Below are positions 1-8,181 of a DNA stretch of 64,000 nucleotides, one piece after another. Within the stretch, counting starts at the first letter, position 1; every line of letters starts with the position of its first letter. Made by a program: the position numbers and the translations under genes. Source of the DNA: Rhodoligotrophos defluvii (GTDB lineage: Bacteria; Pseudomonadota; Alphaproteobacteria; Rhizobiales; Im1); contig NZ_SZZM01000002.1 in the NCBI RefSeq assembly GCF_005281615.1, positions 796,267-860,266 on the forward strand, in the 5' to 3' direction. The notes beneath the pieces are model-generated. The model saw only the letters and a list, made by a program, of their open reading frames with translations, was not told the origin of the DNA and made no database searches.

Positions 1-222
1 CCCGATCTCCATGCCAAGTAGAGCTTTGGCGGCGCTTTCAGCCTGCTGATGACCGGCAGCAAAGCGGATGCCGCCAGCCTTGCCGCGTCTGCCCGTCGGT
101 ACCTGCGCCTTCACCACAAGCGCGCCTTCCGTTTCCGGCAGCTCGGGCCACAAGGCGCCGCGCGGCACCGCTATGCCGTGCCGGGCGATGAGCGCCTTGC
201 CTTCGGCCTCGAGCAGGTTCAT
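1..222 (-). CDS. ATP-grasp CoA ligase beta subunit (SucC-like), N-terminus only
   Basis: This is a partial gene that runs off the left edge; only the first 74 codons are present. The product begins MNLLEAEGKALIARHGI and then has VVKAQVPTGRRGKAGGI near residues 36-52. That is the N-terminal ATP-grasp signature of succinyl-CoA synthetase beta and related malate- or acetate-CoA ligases (usual form VKAQVxxGGRGKAGGV). The ATG overlaps the TGA of the upstream enoyl-CoA hydratase in an ATGA, so it is translated with the two hydratases at 219-1807. That context suggests a catabolic CoA ligase rather than the TCA-cycle enzyme. The substrate cannot be told from this fragment. Confidence 0.75.
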   Translation of the reverse strand, partial: MNLLEAEGKALIARHGIAVPRGALWPELPETEGALVVKAQVPTGRRGKAGGIRFAAGHQQAESAAKALLGMEIG

Positions 223-1007
223 GCGTGCACGCCTCCTGCCTTGCGCTTTTCAGCGGTGCGGGCGAAGAAGGCCTCCATCATACGCTGCGGCTCGCCGGTG
301 CCATAGGCTTCCTTCTGGATCCGTGCTCCGGCTTGCAGCGCGTCCTCGAAGCCAGCAGCAGTCACTTCCGCGAACCGCCTCTTATTGAGGCGCATGGCGA
401 TCGGCGGCTTGGAGGCAAGTAGGCGCCCCACTTCCATGGCCTTGGCCATCACCTGATCCTGAGGCACGAGGTAATGGATGAGACCGATGCGGTGGCATTC
501 CTCGCCGTCCATGATGCGGCCGGTCAGGGTCAGCTCGATCGTGCGCGAGATGCCGAGCATCTCCTTCATGAGCCAGGGGCCGAGGGTGCTGGGAATGCCG
601 GAGTTGATCTCCGGCTGGCCCATACGGCTGCCCGCATGACCCACGCGCACGTCGCATAGCAGCGCAACCTGAAAGGCCGATCCAGCGGCGACGCCGTTGA
701 GGGCAGCGATGATCGGCTTCGTAAGCGAGCGCATGGTGCCGTAAAGCTCGCGCCATTCTTCAATCCACTCGGCAGCGCGCTCGCTGCTGAATGTCTTGGC
801 CTCGCCGAGGTCTTGCCCAGCCGAGAAGGCGCGGTCACCGGCGCCGGTCAGGACGATCGCGCGGATCTTGTCATCCCCGTCCTGCTCCTTGAGGACGGCC
901 GCGAGCTCCTTGCGCATCGCGCTGTGCCAGGCATTCAGCACCTCCGGCCGGTTCAGGGTTATGGTGGCAACGTCACCGTCCTGGTCGATCTTGATGAATT
1001 GCGGCAT
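219..1007 (-). CDS. Enoyl-CoA hydratase/isomerase family protein
   Basis: A 262-residue crotonase-fold protein. The oxyanion-hole segment AFSAGQDL and the second signature GVAAGSAFQVALLCD are clear. Of the two catalytic glutamates of classical hydratases, the one in GQPEINSGIP is kept, but the position of the first (usually GGxxEL before the CD) carries Gln. The reaction may therefore differ from simple hydration. I chose ATG at 1007 because AGAGGA lies 8 bases upstream; an in-frame GTG at 1031 would overlap the previous stop. It sits between another hydratase and a CoA-ligase gene (4-base overlap), so it belongs to a CoA-thioester catabolic operon. Confidence 0.88.
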   Translation of the reverse strand: MPQFIKIDQDGDVATITLNRPEVLNAWHSAMRKELAAVLKEQDGDDKIRAIVLTGAGDRAFSAGQDLGEAKTFSSERAAEWIEEWRELYGTMRSLTKPIIAALNGVAAGSAFQVALLCDVRVGHAGSRMGQPEINSGIPSTLGPWLMKEMLGISRTIELTLTGRIMDGEECHRIGLIHYLVPQDQVMAKAMEVGRLLASKPPIAMRLNKRRFAEVTAAGFEDALQAGARIQKEAYGTGEPQRMMEAFFARTAEKRKAGGVHA

Positions 1008-1027
1008 GTTCGGATGTCCTCTTGCGT

Positions 1028-1807
1028 TCACGCGTCAGCCGGCTGCCGCTCTTGGCGGCGGGTAAAAAAGGCCTGCATGGCTTGTTGCGGTTCACCGGTG
1101 GCCACGGCCTCACTTTGGTAGCGGGCGGAGGCCTGTTCCGCGTCCAGGAGGGCGGGCAGCAGCACCTCGCGAAAACGCCCGACCGTCAGCTGCATGGCCG
1201 TGGGCGGCTTATCCGCCAATTCGCACGCTTGCTCAGCGGCCGCGACCGGCAGATCGCCTTCCTCGACCACCCGGTGGACGAGCCCGATCTCGCAGGCCTC
1301 GTCCGCCGTCAGGGTGCGCGCGGTGAGCACCAGCTCGGTTGTGCGGGACAGGCCGAGATGGATGCCGAGAAGATGCTGGCCGACGATGGCCGGCAGGCCG
1401 ATATCAGCCTCAGCCATAAGGAAGCGGGCGTTCCTCGATGCGATGCGGATGTCGCCGAGTAGCGCGGTCTCGAGACCCCCTCCCGCGGCAACGCCGTTCA
1501 CCGCCATGACCAGTGGCTTGGTTACCCGGGCGAAGGCCGAGAAATAGCGCACCCAGCCGGCCATCCAAGCGGGGCCGTCAGATGGCTTGAGGGCGGCACT
1601 CTCGTGCAGGTCCTGTCCGGCAGAGAAGGCGCGGGTACCATTGCCCGTCAGGCTAACGACGCGGACGCCGGGGTCGGCATCGGCGTTCTCGATGGCGCTG
1701 GCGATGGCCTGGCGCAGCTCATGGTCCAAAGCATTGAGCCGCCGGGGCCGGTTCAGCGTCAGATTGAGAATGGGCCCCTGACGCTCATACAGGAGAGACG
1801 CCTCCAT
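1028..1807 (-). CDS. Enoyl-CoA hydratase/isomerase family protein (PaaG-like)
   Basis: A 259-residue crotonase-superfamily protein and the first gene of the leftward operon. The start MEASLLYERQGPILNLTLNRP, the oxyanion-hole motif AFSAGQDLHES and the core AAGGGLETALLGD are typical. Both acidic positions of the family appear to be present (Glu in GGLETALLGD and in FLMAEADIGLP), so it could be an active hydratase, unlike its neighbour. AGGGAGG precedes the ATG. A perfect 17-bp palindrome at 1825-1841 lies just upstream and probably controls the operon. Confidence 0.88.
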   Translation of the reverse strand: MEASLLYERQGPILNLTLNRPRRLNALDHELRQAIASAIENADADPGVRVVSLTGNGTRAFSAGQDLHESAALKPSDGPAWMAGWVRYFSAFARVTKPLVMAVNGVAAGGGLETALLGDIRIASRNARFLMAEADIGLPAIVGQHLLGIHLGLSRTTELVLTARTLTADEACEIGLVHRVVEEGDLPVAAAEQACELADKPPTAMQLTVGRFREVLLPALLDAEQASARYQSEAVATGEPQQAMQAFFTRRQERQPADA

Positions 1808-1824
1808 TCAGCCACGGCCTCCCT

Positions 1825-1841
1825 TTATTGAATTTCAATAA
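1825..1841. promoter_or_regulatory. Palindromic operator candidate upstream of the hydratase operon
   Basis: Perfect inverted repeat TTATTGAA-T-TTCAATAA, centred about 26 bases before the ATG at 1807, within an AT-rich patch unlike the surrounding DNA. It matches the palindrome next to iclR (3281-3297) at 11 of 17 positions and has the same length. The shared IclR operator is an inference. Confidence 0.55.
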
Positions 1842-1924
1842 TTATTATTGTTATCAGCGTAGCGCAGACTCCGGCCAGCTTGCAAGGACAAACCGCATAA
1901 CTAGGGAGTGCTCAGGCTGGCAAA

Positions 1925-3268
1925 CTATGTGGCCGCGGGTTCCGCGGGTGCGCGGAGGCTTGCCCCAGAAGGCTGCCGGCCATTTCTGCGGCTCGGGAAG
2001 CGATCGGTGCGGAACGGGGTGATGTCGATGTGCGGCTGATCGCCGGCCATAATGGAGGCGATCAGCCTTGCGGTGGTTGCGCTTGCCGTCAGGCCGGTAT
2101 GGCCGTGCCCGAACGCGAAGCACAACCGCGGCTCGCGGTGAGAACGGCCGATCACGGGCAAGGTATCGGGCAGGCTGGGGCGCGCGCCCATCCAGCGGGT
2201 GGGCTCAGCGGTGTTCAAGCCGTTGAACAGGCGGGGGGCCGCACGCTCGATCGCCTCCGCCCGGGCGGGGGTCGGCGGCCGGTCGACCGTGCTGAATTCG
2301 GCGGTTCCAGCGATGCGAAGGCCCTGTTCCATGCTGGTGCCCACCATCTTGCGCTCGGCAAACATGACGGCATGATTGAGCGCGACCCCAGGATTGGCGA
2401 AGCCGACGTGGTAGCCGCGTTCGGCCACCAGCGGAAAATCGTGACCAAGCGTTGCGGCCAGCGCCGCCGACCAAGCTCCCGCCGCAATCACCACCTGGTC
2501 CGCTTCGATCTCGCCCTCGCTGGTCACCAGCATGACCCCGCCGGCAGTCGGGCGGATTGCCCTCACCTCGCTGCGCACAACCCTGCCCTGCCTTGCCGCA
2601 AAGGCCGCGGCAAGCGCCTTCACCAGCCTGCCCGGATTTCTGGCGATCGCGTGCCCCTCGATGCGGACGCCACGCACGAAGATCGGCGCCAGCGCGGGCT
2701 CAACCTCGCGCAACTGCGCAGCATCCAGCTCCTCGAACGCGATGCCCAAGGCCCTGCGCATTTCCCAGGCCTTGCGATCGCCGCGGTAGTCCGTTTCAGT
2801 CTCGTAGACGTGGAGATAGGGCGCGCGCTGCAGCACATCTTCGCACGCAGCCTCCCGCGCCTGGGCAAAATGATCCTCGACTGCGCCCCCGTGCAGCGCC
2901 CGTAAGGCGCGCGAGGTGTTCTCCACATACGCCGGCGCGGTGTAGCGCACCGCGCTCGCCATCCAGCGCGCGGTCTGTGGCAGGTGGCGCCAGTCGATCG
3001 CCAGGGGGCCGTCTTTGAACAAGAGCCATTTCGGCGCGTTGCGGATCGCACCCGGCATGATCAGGGGCAAGCAGGAGCTTGTTGCGATCACGCCGGCATT
3101 GCCGTAGGAGCACGCTTCGCCCGGATCCAGCCGGTCAATGAGAGTGACCTGCATGCCACGCCTTTGCAGCGCAAACGCGCATGACACGCCAATAATGCCG
3201 GCGCCTATGACAGCGACTTTCTGTCCGACGGCGCCCGAGCCTTGTGCCTTGCCGGAAATGACGGTCAT
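1925..3268 (-). CDS. DadA-like FAD-dependent amino acid dehydrogenase/oxidase
   Basis: A 447-residue DAO-superfamily flavoprotein. The N-terminus has the dinucleotide-binding motif VAVIGAGIIGVSCAFALQRR, followed by SYGNAGVIA, which is typical of D-amino acid dehydrogenase DadA. The C-terminal ARPSLPDTLPVIG and FAFGHGHTGLT complete the FAD fold. It would oxidise a D-amino acid or related imino/amino acid and pass electrons to the membrane. The open frame extends back to 4138, but that part is antisense to iclR; ATG at 3268 fits the family. The true start is uncertain because AAGG directly abuts it; another ATG lies at 3307. It is divergent from iclR, across a palindrome. Confidence 0.85.
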   Translation of the reverse strand: MTVISGKAQGSGAVGQKVAVIGAGIIGVSCAFALQRRGMQVTLIDRLDPGEACSYGNAGVIATSSCLPLIMPGAIRNAPKWLLFKDGPLAIDWRHLPQTARWMASAVRYTAPAYVENTSRALRALHGGAVEDHFAQAREAACEDVLQRAPYLHVYETETDYRGDRKAWEMRRALGIAFEELDAAQLREVEPALAPIFVRGVRIEGHAIARNPGRLVKALAAAFAARQGRVVRSEVRAIRPTAGGVMLVTSEGEIEADQVVIAAGAWSAALAATLGHDFPLVAERGYHVGFANPGVALNHAVMFAERKMVGTSMEQGLRIAGTAEFSTVDRPPTPARAEAIERAAPRLFNGLNTAEPTRWMGARPSLPDTLPVIGRSHREPRLCFAFGHGHTGLTASATTARLIASIMAGDQPHIDITPFRTDRFPSRRNGRQPSGASLRAPAEPAAT

Positions 3269-3280
3269 CCTTATTGGTAT

Positions 3281-3297
3281 TTGATAAATCTTATCAA
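3281..3297. promoter_or_regulatory. Palindromic operator candidate between dadA-like and iclR genes
   Basis: Perfect inverted repeat with half-sites TTGATAA and TTATCAA around ATC, 12 bases upstream of the dadA-like ATG and 67 bases upstream of the divergent IclR gene. Placement between a regulator and its divergent neighbour is classical for an autoregulated IclR-type operator. Confidence 0.6.
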
Positions 3298-3364
3298 CCA
3301 CGATCATCCTGCCGATCGACTCTGTCAAGTCGGATTCCGGATCACGTGAGGAGACAAGGGAACG

Positions 3365-4201
3365 ATGGTCGCAGCGAAGAACCGGGCCCAAGAGGCTGCC
3401 CGTCGCGCATCGCCGGCAAGGGGCGCGCTCGAGGCAGATCCCAGGCTGTTCGTGTCGGGCGTGGATAAGGGCCTGCGGGTGCTGCGGGCCTTCTACAACG
3501 CGCCAAATCCCCTGAGCCTCACCGAAATTGCCAAGCTCACCGGCCTTGGGGTCAGTGCCTGTCAGCGGTTTCTCTATACGTTGAAGATGCTCGGCTATGT
3601 CAGACAGGACGGTGCGACCAGGCGGTACTCCCTCTCCGCCAAGGTCCTCGACTTCGGCTATGCCTATCTGCGCAACGACCATCTCGTCGAGCAGTCCTTT
3701 CCCTATCTGCTCGACGCCCATAAGCGCACCGACGAGACCGTCAATCTCACCGAGTTGGACGGCTCGGACGTCATCTACGTCTCGCGGTTCCCCAGCCGCA
3801 ACGTCATCAGCGTCGGACTGGTTTTGGGAACCCGGCTGCCCGCGTTCTGCACGGCGCCGGGACGGGCAATGCTGGCCTTCATGCCGCAGGAACGGGCGGT
3901 CGCCGTTCTGGAGGGGGCACCGCGCCAGGCCCGTACGCCCTATACCGTCACCGACCTCGACTCCATCCTCGCGGATCTGGAACTCATCCGGCAACGGGGC
4001 TATGCCTTCAGCGACCAGGAAACCTATCTCGGGGACATTTCCGTTGCAGCCCCGGTGCGGGATCATCACGGACAGGTGGTCGCGGCCGTCAACGTCGCCT
4101 TGGCGACGCCACGATGGTCCATGGATCAGGCACGGCAAGCCTTCGCGCCGATCGTGATGGAAACCGCTCGGGCCATTTCGAAGGTGCTAGGCGGCGCGTA
4201 G
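3365..4201 (+). CDS. IclR family transcriptional regulator
   Basis: A 278-residue cytoplasmic regulator. A basic, disordered N-terminus of about 30 residues precedes the winged HTH (KGLRVLRAFYNAPNPLSLTE onward to about residue 95). The C-terminal IclR effector domain follows: FPSRNVISVGLVLGTRLPAFCTAPGRAMLA, then APVRDHHGQVVAAVNVAL. A GAGGAGACAAGG ribosome binding region precedes the ATG. It is divergent from the dadA-like oxidase and points toward the molybdenum enzyme and ThDP enzyme, so it probably controls both sides. The effector is likely an acid from the pathway, but that is inference. Confidence 0.92.
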   Translation: MVAAKNRAQEAARRASPARGALEADPRLFVSGVDKGLRVLRAFYNAPNPLSLTEIAKLTGLGVSACQRFLYTLKMLGYVRQDGATRRYSLSAKVLDFGYAYLRNDHLVEQSFPYLLDAHKRTDETVNLTELDGSDVIYVSRFPSRNVISVGLVLGTRLPAFCTAPGRAMLAFMPQERAVAVLEGAPRQARTPYTVTDLDSILADLELIRQRGYAFSDQETYLGDISVAAPVRDHHGQVVAAVNVALATPRWSMDQARQAFAPIVMETARAISKVLGGA

Positions 4202-4229
4202 GCAGCCGTGCGATAGAGCAGGCAGGTTG

Positions 4230-6626
4230 ATGGCTGGCAACAGCAGCGGGGTATCGAGGATGGATGCCAGACAGGGCGGCGGAGAAGACAAGAACAGCAT
4301 GATCACGGCTGCGGATGATCCTCGTTCACTGCGCCGCGTAGAGGACGAGCGGTTTGTTACCGGCAAGGGCCGCTATGTGGACGATCTTCCCCTTGCAGGT
4401 CAGCTGTTTGCGGCCGTGCTGCGCTCGCCGCATGCCCATGCCCGGATCGTTTCCATCGCCACCGAGGCGGCTGAAGATGTGCCGGGTGTGCGTGGGGTGT
4501 TCACCGCGCGCGACCTGCTGGCGGACGGTATCGGCCCCCTGCCCTGCTATATGGATTTACGCAGCGAGGAGCCGCTGATCGTGCCACCGCGCTATCCCCT
4601 CGCCATCGAGCGGGCGCGCCATGTGGGCGACCCGGTCGCCCTGGTGGTCGCGGATAGCCGCGAGGCGGCGCGCGAAGCGTTGGACCATGTCGACGTCGAC
4701 TACGATATCCTGGACGCGGTGGTCGACCCGCGTAGGGCGCTGGAGGACCGCGCGCCGCAGATCTGGGACGAGGCGCCCGGCAACCTGGCCTTCCACTACA
4801 AGCGCGGCGATTTCGAGAAGACCGCCGCCGCCTTTGCCGGCGCCGCACATGTGGTCGAGCTTTCGCTCGTCAACAATCGGATCGCAGCCGCAGCGCTCGA
4901 GCCGCGGACAGCGGTCGGTGCGTGGGACGAGGCGTCCGATCGCTATCTCCTGACCTTGAGCGGCGCCTCCGTCCACTCGATCCGCCGGGAACTGGCCGAT
5001 GGGGTGTTCCGCGTTCCCCATGACCAGATCGATTTGACGGTTCCCGATGTGGGTGGCGGGTTCGGGATGAAGAACGTGACCTATCCCGAATACGCGCTGC
5101 TGCTCTGGGCGGCCAAGCGGCTGCGGCGGCCGATCCGCTGGACGGCGGAGCGGGTGGACGAGTTCACCAGCGGCGTGCATGGCCGCGATAACCTCACCAG
5201 GGTGCGGCTCGCCCTCGATCTGGACGGCCGTATCCTCGGGCTATGGGTGGAGACGATAGCCAATCTCGGGGCCTATGTCTCATCGGGTGGCCCGGGCAGT
5301 TCCACCCTCGCTCCAACACCGGCCATGGGCGGGCTCTATGCTATTCCCGCCATCGCCATGGAGGTGCACGGCGCCTTCACCAACACGGCGCCGATCGACG
5401 CCTATCGCGGCGCGGGCAAGCCCGAGGCCAACTACATCATCGAGCGCATCCTGGATGTTGCCGCCCACCGGCTCGGCCTGGACCCGGTCGATCTTCGTCG
5501 GCGGAACTTCATCCGCGAATTCCCGTATCGCAATGCCATGGGCGCGGTGATCGACAGCGGCCGGTTCGCGGACAATCTCGATCGGGTGCTCGCGGCCGCC
5601 GACCAGGCGGGCTTTGCCGCGCGCAAGGCGCAAAGCGCGGCCCGCGGCTGCCTGCGCGGCCTCGGCGTGGCGTGCTTCCTGGAAACGGCACGGGGCCAGC
5701 CCAACGAGGAGGCCTGGATTCGTTTTGCGCCGGATGGGACCATCGAGCTCGCGGTAGGCACCCATTCCAACGGCCAGGGGCATGAAACCAGCTTCGTGCA
5801 GCTGGTGGCGGACCGCCTAGGCCTGCCGCTCGACACCTTCCATTTCGTGCAGGGCGACACCCGGCGCGTGCCACGCGGCGGCGGCCATGGTGGGGCGCGC
5901 TCGCTGCATATGGGCGGGACCGCATTGTTGCTGGCTGCAGAGGACATGCTGCGCAAGGCCCGTCCGATTGCCGCACGGCTGCTGCAGGCCGTGCCCGAGG
6001 ACGTCACCTACACGGACGGCGCCTTCGTCTGCGCGCCGCAACCGGGTGGCCCGGCCCGCAGCATCGATCTTCCCTCGATTGCCCGGGCGGTTGCGCAGTC
6101 GGGGGATGAGGAGCCTCTCGAAGGTCATGGCGCGAATATCTGTGACACGATCACCTTCCCCAATGGCTGCCATGTGGCTGAGGTGGAGGTCGACCCGGAA
6201 ACCGGGCAAGTCGTTCTCCTGCGCTATGTGGCAGTGGATGATTTCGGGCGACTGCTCAATCCGCTGCTCACGGAGGGCCAGGTGCATGGTGGGCTGGCGC
6301 AGGGAATCGGCCAGGCACTGATGGAGCACTCGGTCTATGATCCCGAGTCGGGGCAGCTGATCAGCGCGACCTTTACCGACTATGCGGTGCCGCGGGGGGA
6401 AGACCTGCCCGAGCTCGACATCCGCTTCGTCGAGGTGCCGACCGCTGCCAATCCGATCGGCGCCAAGGGCTCCGGTCAGGCCGGCGCGATCGCCGCGCCG
6501 CAGACCATCATCAATGCCATCGTCGATGCCCTACGCCCCTTTGGCATCGACCATATCGACATGCCGGCGACGCCGCAGCGTGTCTGGCAGGCCATTCAGG
6601 ACGCAGGCCGGCGGGAGGCTTCATGA
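4230..6626 (+). CDS. Xanthine dehydrogenase/CoxL-family molybdopterin-binding subunit
   Basis: About 798 residues, the full length of a large molybdenum-cofactor subunit of the xanthine oxidase family (aldehyde oxidase a/b hammerhead domain, residues about 40-150, then two Moco-binding domains). Visible motifs are SLRRVEDERFVTGKGRYVDD, VGGGFGMKN, the form-II loop AYRGAGKPEANY, GTHSNGQGHET and the C-terminal KGSGQAGAIAAP. In that last motif the family's usual catalytic Glu (GxGEAG) is Gln, near residue 750. No FeS or FAD subunit is adjacent. The start could also be ATG 4299, where family similarity begins (ITAADDPRSLRR). The stop overlaps the next gene by ATGA. Confidence 0.88.
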   Translation: MAGNSSGVSRMDARQGGGEDKNSMITAADDPRSLRRVEDERFVTGKGRYVDDLPLAGQLFAAVLRSPHAHARIVSIATEAAEDVPGVRGVFTARDLLADGIGPLPCYMDLRSEEPLIVPPRYPLAIERARHVGDPVALVVADSREAAREALDHVDVDYDILDAVVDPRRALEDRAPQIWDEAPGNLAFHYKRGDFEKTAAAFAGAAHVVELSLVNNRIAAAALEPRTAVGAWDEASDRYLLTLSGASVHSIRRELADGVFRVPHDQIDLTVPDVGGGFGMKNVTYPEYALLLWAAKRLRRPIRWTAERVDEFTSGVHGRDNLTRVRLALDLDGRILGLWVETIANLGAYVSSGGPGSSTLAPTPAMGGLYAIPAIAMEVHGAFTNTAPIDAYRGAGKPEANYIIERILDVAAHRLGLDPVDLRRRNFIREFPYRNAMGAVIDSGRFADNLDRVLAAADQAGFAARKAQSAARGCLRGLGVACFLETARGQPNEEAWIRFAPDGTIELAVGTHSNGQGHETSFVQLVADRLGLPLDTFHFVQGDTRRVPRGGGHGGARSLHMGGTALLLAAEDMLRKARPIAARLLQAVPEDVTYTDGAFVCAPQPGGPARSIDLPSIARAVAQSGDEEPLEGHGANICDTITFPNGCHVAEVEVDPETGQVVLLRYVAVDDFGRLLNPLLTEGQVHGGLAQGIGQALMEHSVYDPESGQLISATFTDYAVPRGEDLPELDIRFVEVPTAANPIGAKGSGQAGAIAAPQTIINAIVDALRPFGIDHIDMPATPQRVWQAIQDAGRREAS

Positions 6627-8173
6627 ACGGTGCCGATCGCCTTTGTGACGTCTTGCTGGCCAATGGCATAGACGTCTGCTTCGCCAATCCCGGCACCTCG
6701 GAAATGCATTTCGTGGCGGCGCTCGACCGCAAGCCGGCAATGCGCTGCGTGCTCGGCCTGTTCGAAGGGGTGGTGACCGGCGCTGCCGACGGATACGCCA
6801 GAATGGCCGAAAGGCCGGCGGCCACGCTCCTGCATCTCGGACCCGGGCTCGCCAACGGGCTCGCCAATATCCACAACGCCCGGCGCGCCCGCACCCCGAT
6901 GGTCAATATCGTGGGCGATCATGCCACCTATCACCTGCAGCATGACGCGCCGCTCACCAGCGACATCGAGAGCCTGGCGCGACCCATGTCCCACTGGGTG
7001 GGGCGCGCCGTGCGGGCCGAAGACGTACGCCAGACGGTCGAGCAAGCCTATCTCGCCGCGTGTACCACGCCTGGCATCGCCACCATGATCCTGCCGGCAG
7101 ACGCCGCATGGAACAGCATCGCGCCCGAGGAGATCGTGCCGGTGGCCATGCCAGCGCCGCGACCGGCCCCGCCCGATCGGATAGCTCAGGCCGTCACTGC
7201 GCTGCGGTCCGGCCGCCGTGCCGCACTGCTCATCGGCGGCGCGGCCAACCGGGGCAAGGCCCTGCAGATGGCGGGGCGGATCACCCAAGCCCTCGGGGTC
7301 GACCTCTTCGCGCAACGCTCCGGCCGCAACGAGGGCGGCGCTGGCCGTGTCGCCCCCAAGCCCATTCCCTACCGGGTTGATTCCGCGATCGCGGCCTTGA
7401 GCCATCTGGACGTGGTTGTGCTGTGCGGGGCAACCGCCCCGGTCGGATTCTTCGCCTATCCGGGCAAACCCAGCACCTTGCTGCCGGAGGAATGCGAGGT
7501 GGTGACGTTGGCGTCGCTCGGCGAGGATCTCGAGGCAACGCTCGCGCATCTTGCCGACGCGCTCGGTGTGCGCCCGGATGCACCCGTGGCAACGCCATCC
7601 CTCACCACGCCCGACCTGCCGATGCCCACCGGCCGGCTCACTGCGGATGCGGTGTCGACCGTCATCGCGCGGCTCTTGCCGGAGAACGCCATCGTCTGCG
7701 ATGAATCCATCACCTCGGGTGGCGCATTCCACGCCCTTGCCCCCGGCGCGCGGCCCCACGAGGTGTTACCGCTCATGGGCGGGGCCATCGGCATCGGCAC
7801 ACCGCTTGCCGCCGGCGCGGCGATTGCCTGCCCTGACCGCAAGGTGGTGGGGCTTCAGGCGGACGGCAGCGCCATGTACACGATCCAGGGACTATGGACC
7901 CAGGCCCGGGAGAACCTGGACGTCGTGACCGTGGTCTATTCCAATCGGGCTTACGCGATCCTGCAGGACGAGATGAAGAATGTCGGCGTCAATTCGTTCG
8001 GGCGGAATGCCAGCCGCATGCTGAACCTGGACGAGCCGGCGCTCGACTGGCTCTCGCTCGCCCGCAGCTTCGGGGTGGACGCGGCCCGGGCCGAGACCGC
8101 AGAGGAGCTGGACAAGCTGTTCTCCGGTGCCTTATCCAATCGCGGTCCGTTTCTCATCGAAGCCGTAATCTGA
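6623..8173 (+). CDS. ThDP-dependent enzyme, acetolactate synthase large-subunit-like
   Basis: A 516-residue thiamine-diphosphate enzyme with the three-domain POX fold. The Pyr domain has FANPGTSEMHF and the cofactor-activating Glu in GLFEGVVTGAADGYARM; a central domain follows. The PP domain has ADGSAMYTIQGLW followed by YSNRAYAIL (the Mg-ThDP motif, with Ala in place of the first Gly). Annotation pipelines call this group acetolactate synthase, but it also resembles 2-oxoacid decarboxylases such as benzoylformate decarboxylase. The ATGA overlap with the molybdenum enzyme and a GGGAGG site show co-translation. Decarboxylation of a 2-oxoacid, with the aldehyde oxidised by the upstream enzyme, is a plausible inference. 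Confidence 0.85.
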   Translation: MNGADRLCDVLLANGIDVCFANPGTSEMHFVAALDRKPAMRCVLGLFEGVVTGAADGYARMAERPAATLLHLGPGLANGLANIHNARRARTPMVNIVGDHATYHLQHDAPLTSDIESLARPMSHWVGRAVRAEDVRQTVEQAYLAACTTPGIATMILPADAAWNSIAPEEIVPVAMPAPRPAPPDRIAQAVTALRSGRRAALLIGGAANRGKALQMAGRITQALGVDLFAQRSGRNEGGAGRVAPKPIPYRVDSAIAALSHLDVVVLCGATAPVGFFAYPGKPSTLLPEECEVVTLASLGEDLEATLAHLADALGVRPDAPVATPSLTTPDLPMPTGRLTADAVSTVIARLLPENAIVCDESITSGGAFHALAPGARPHEVLPLMGGAIGIGTPLAAGAAIACPDRKVVGLQADGSAMYTIQGLWTQARENLDVVTVVYSNRAYAILQDEMKNVGVNSFGRNASRMLNLDEPALDWLSLARSFGVDAARAETAEELDKLFSGALSNRGPFLIEAVI

Positions 8174-8181
8174 AGCCTCGA

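Noticed and set aside
3269-4138. Long N-terminal extension (about 290 codons) of the dadA-like reading frame on the minus strand
   Set aside because: It lies antisense to the well-supported IclR gene, matches no family and comes from high-GC frame openness; DadA similarity starts near 3268.
6596-7759. 387-codon open frame antisense to the ThDP gene
   Set aside because: Low-complexity Arg/Gly/His-rich translation without motifs, completely covered by a clear ThDP enzyme on the other strand.
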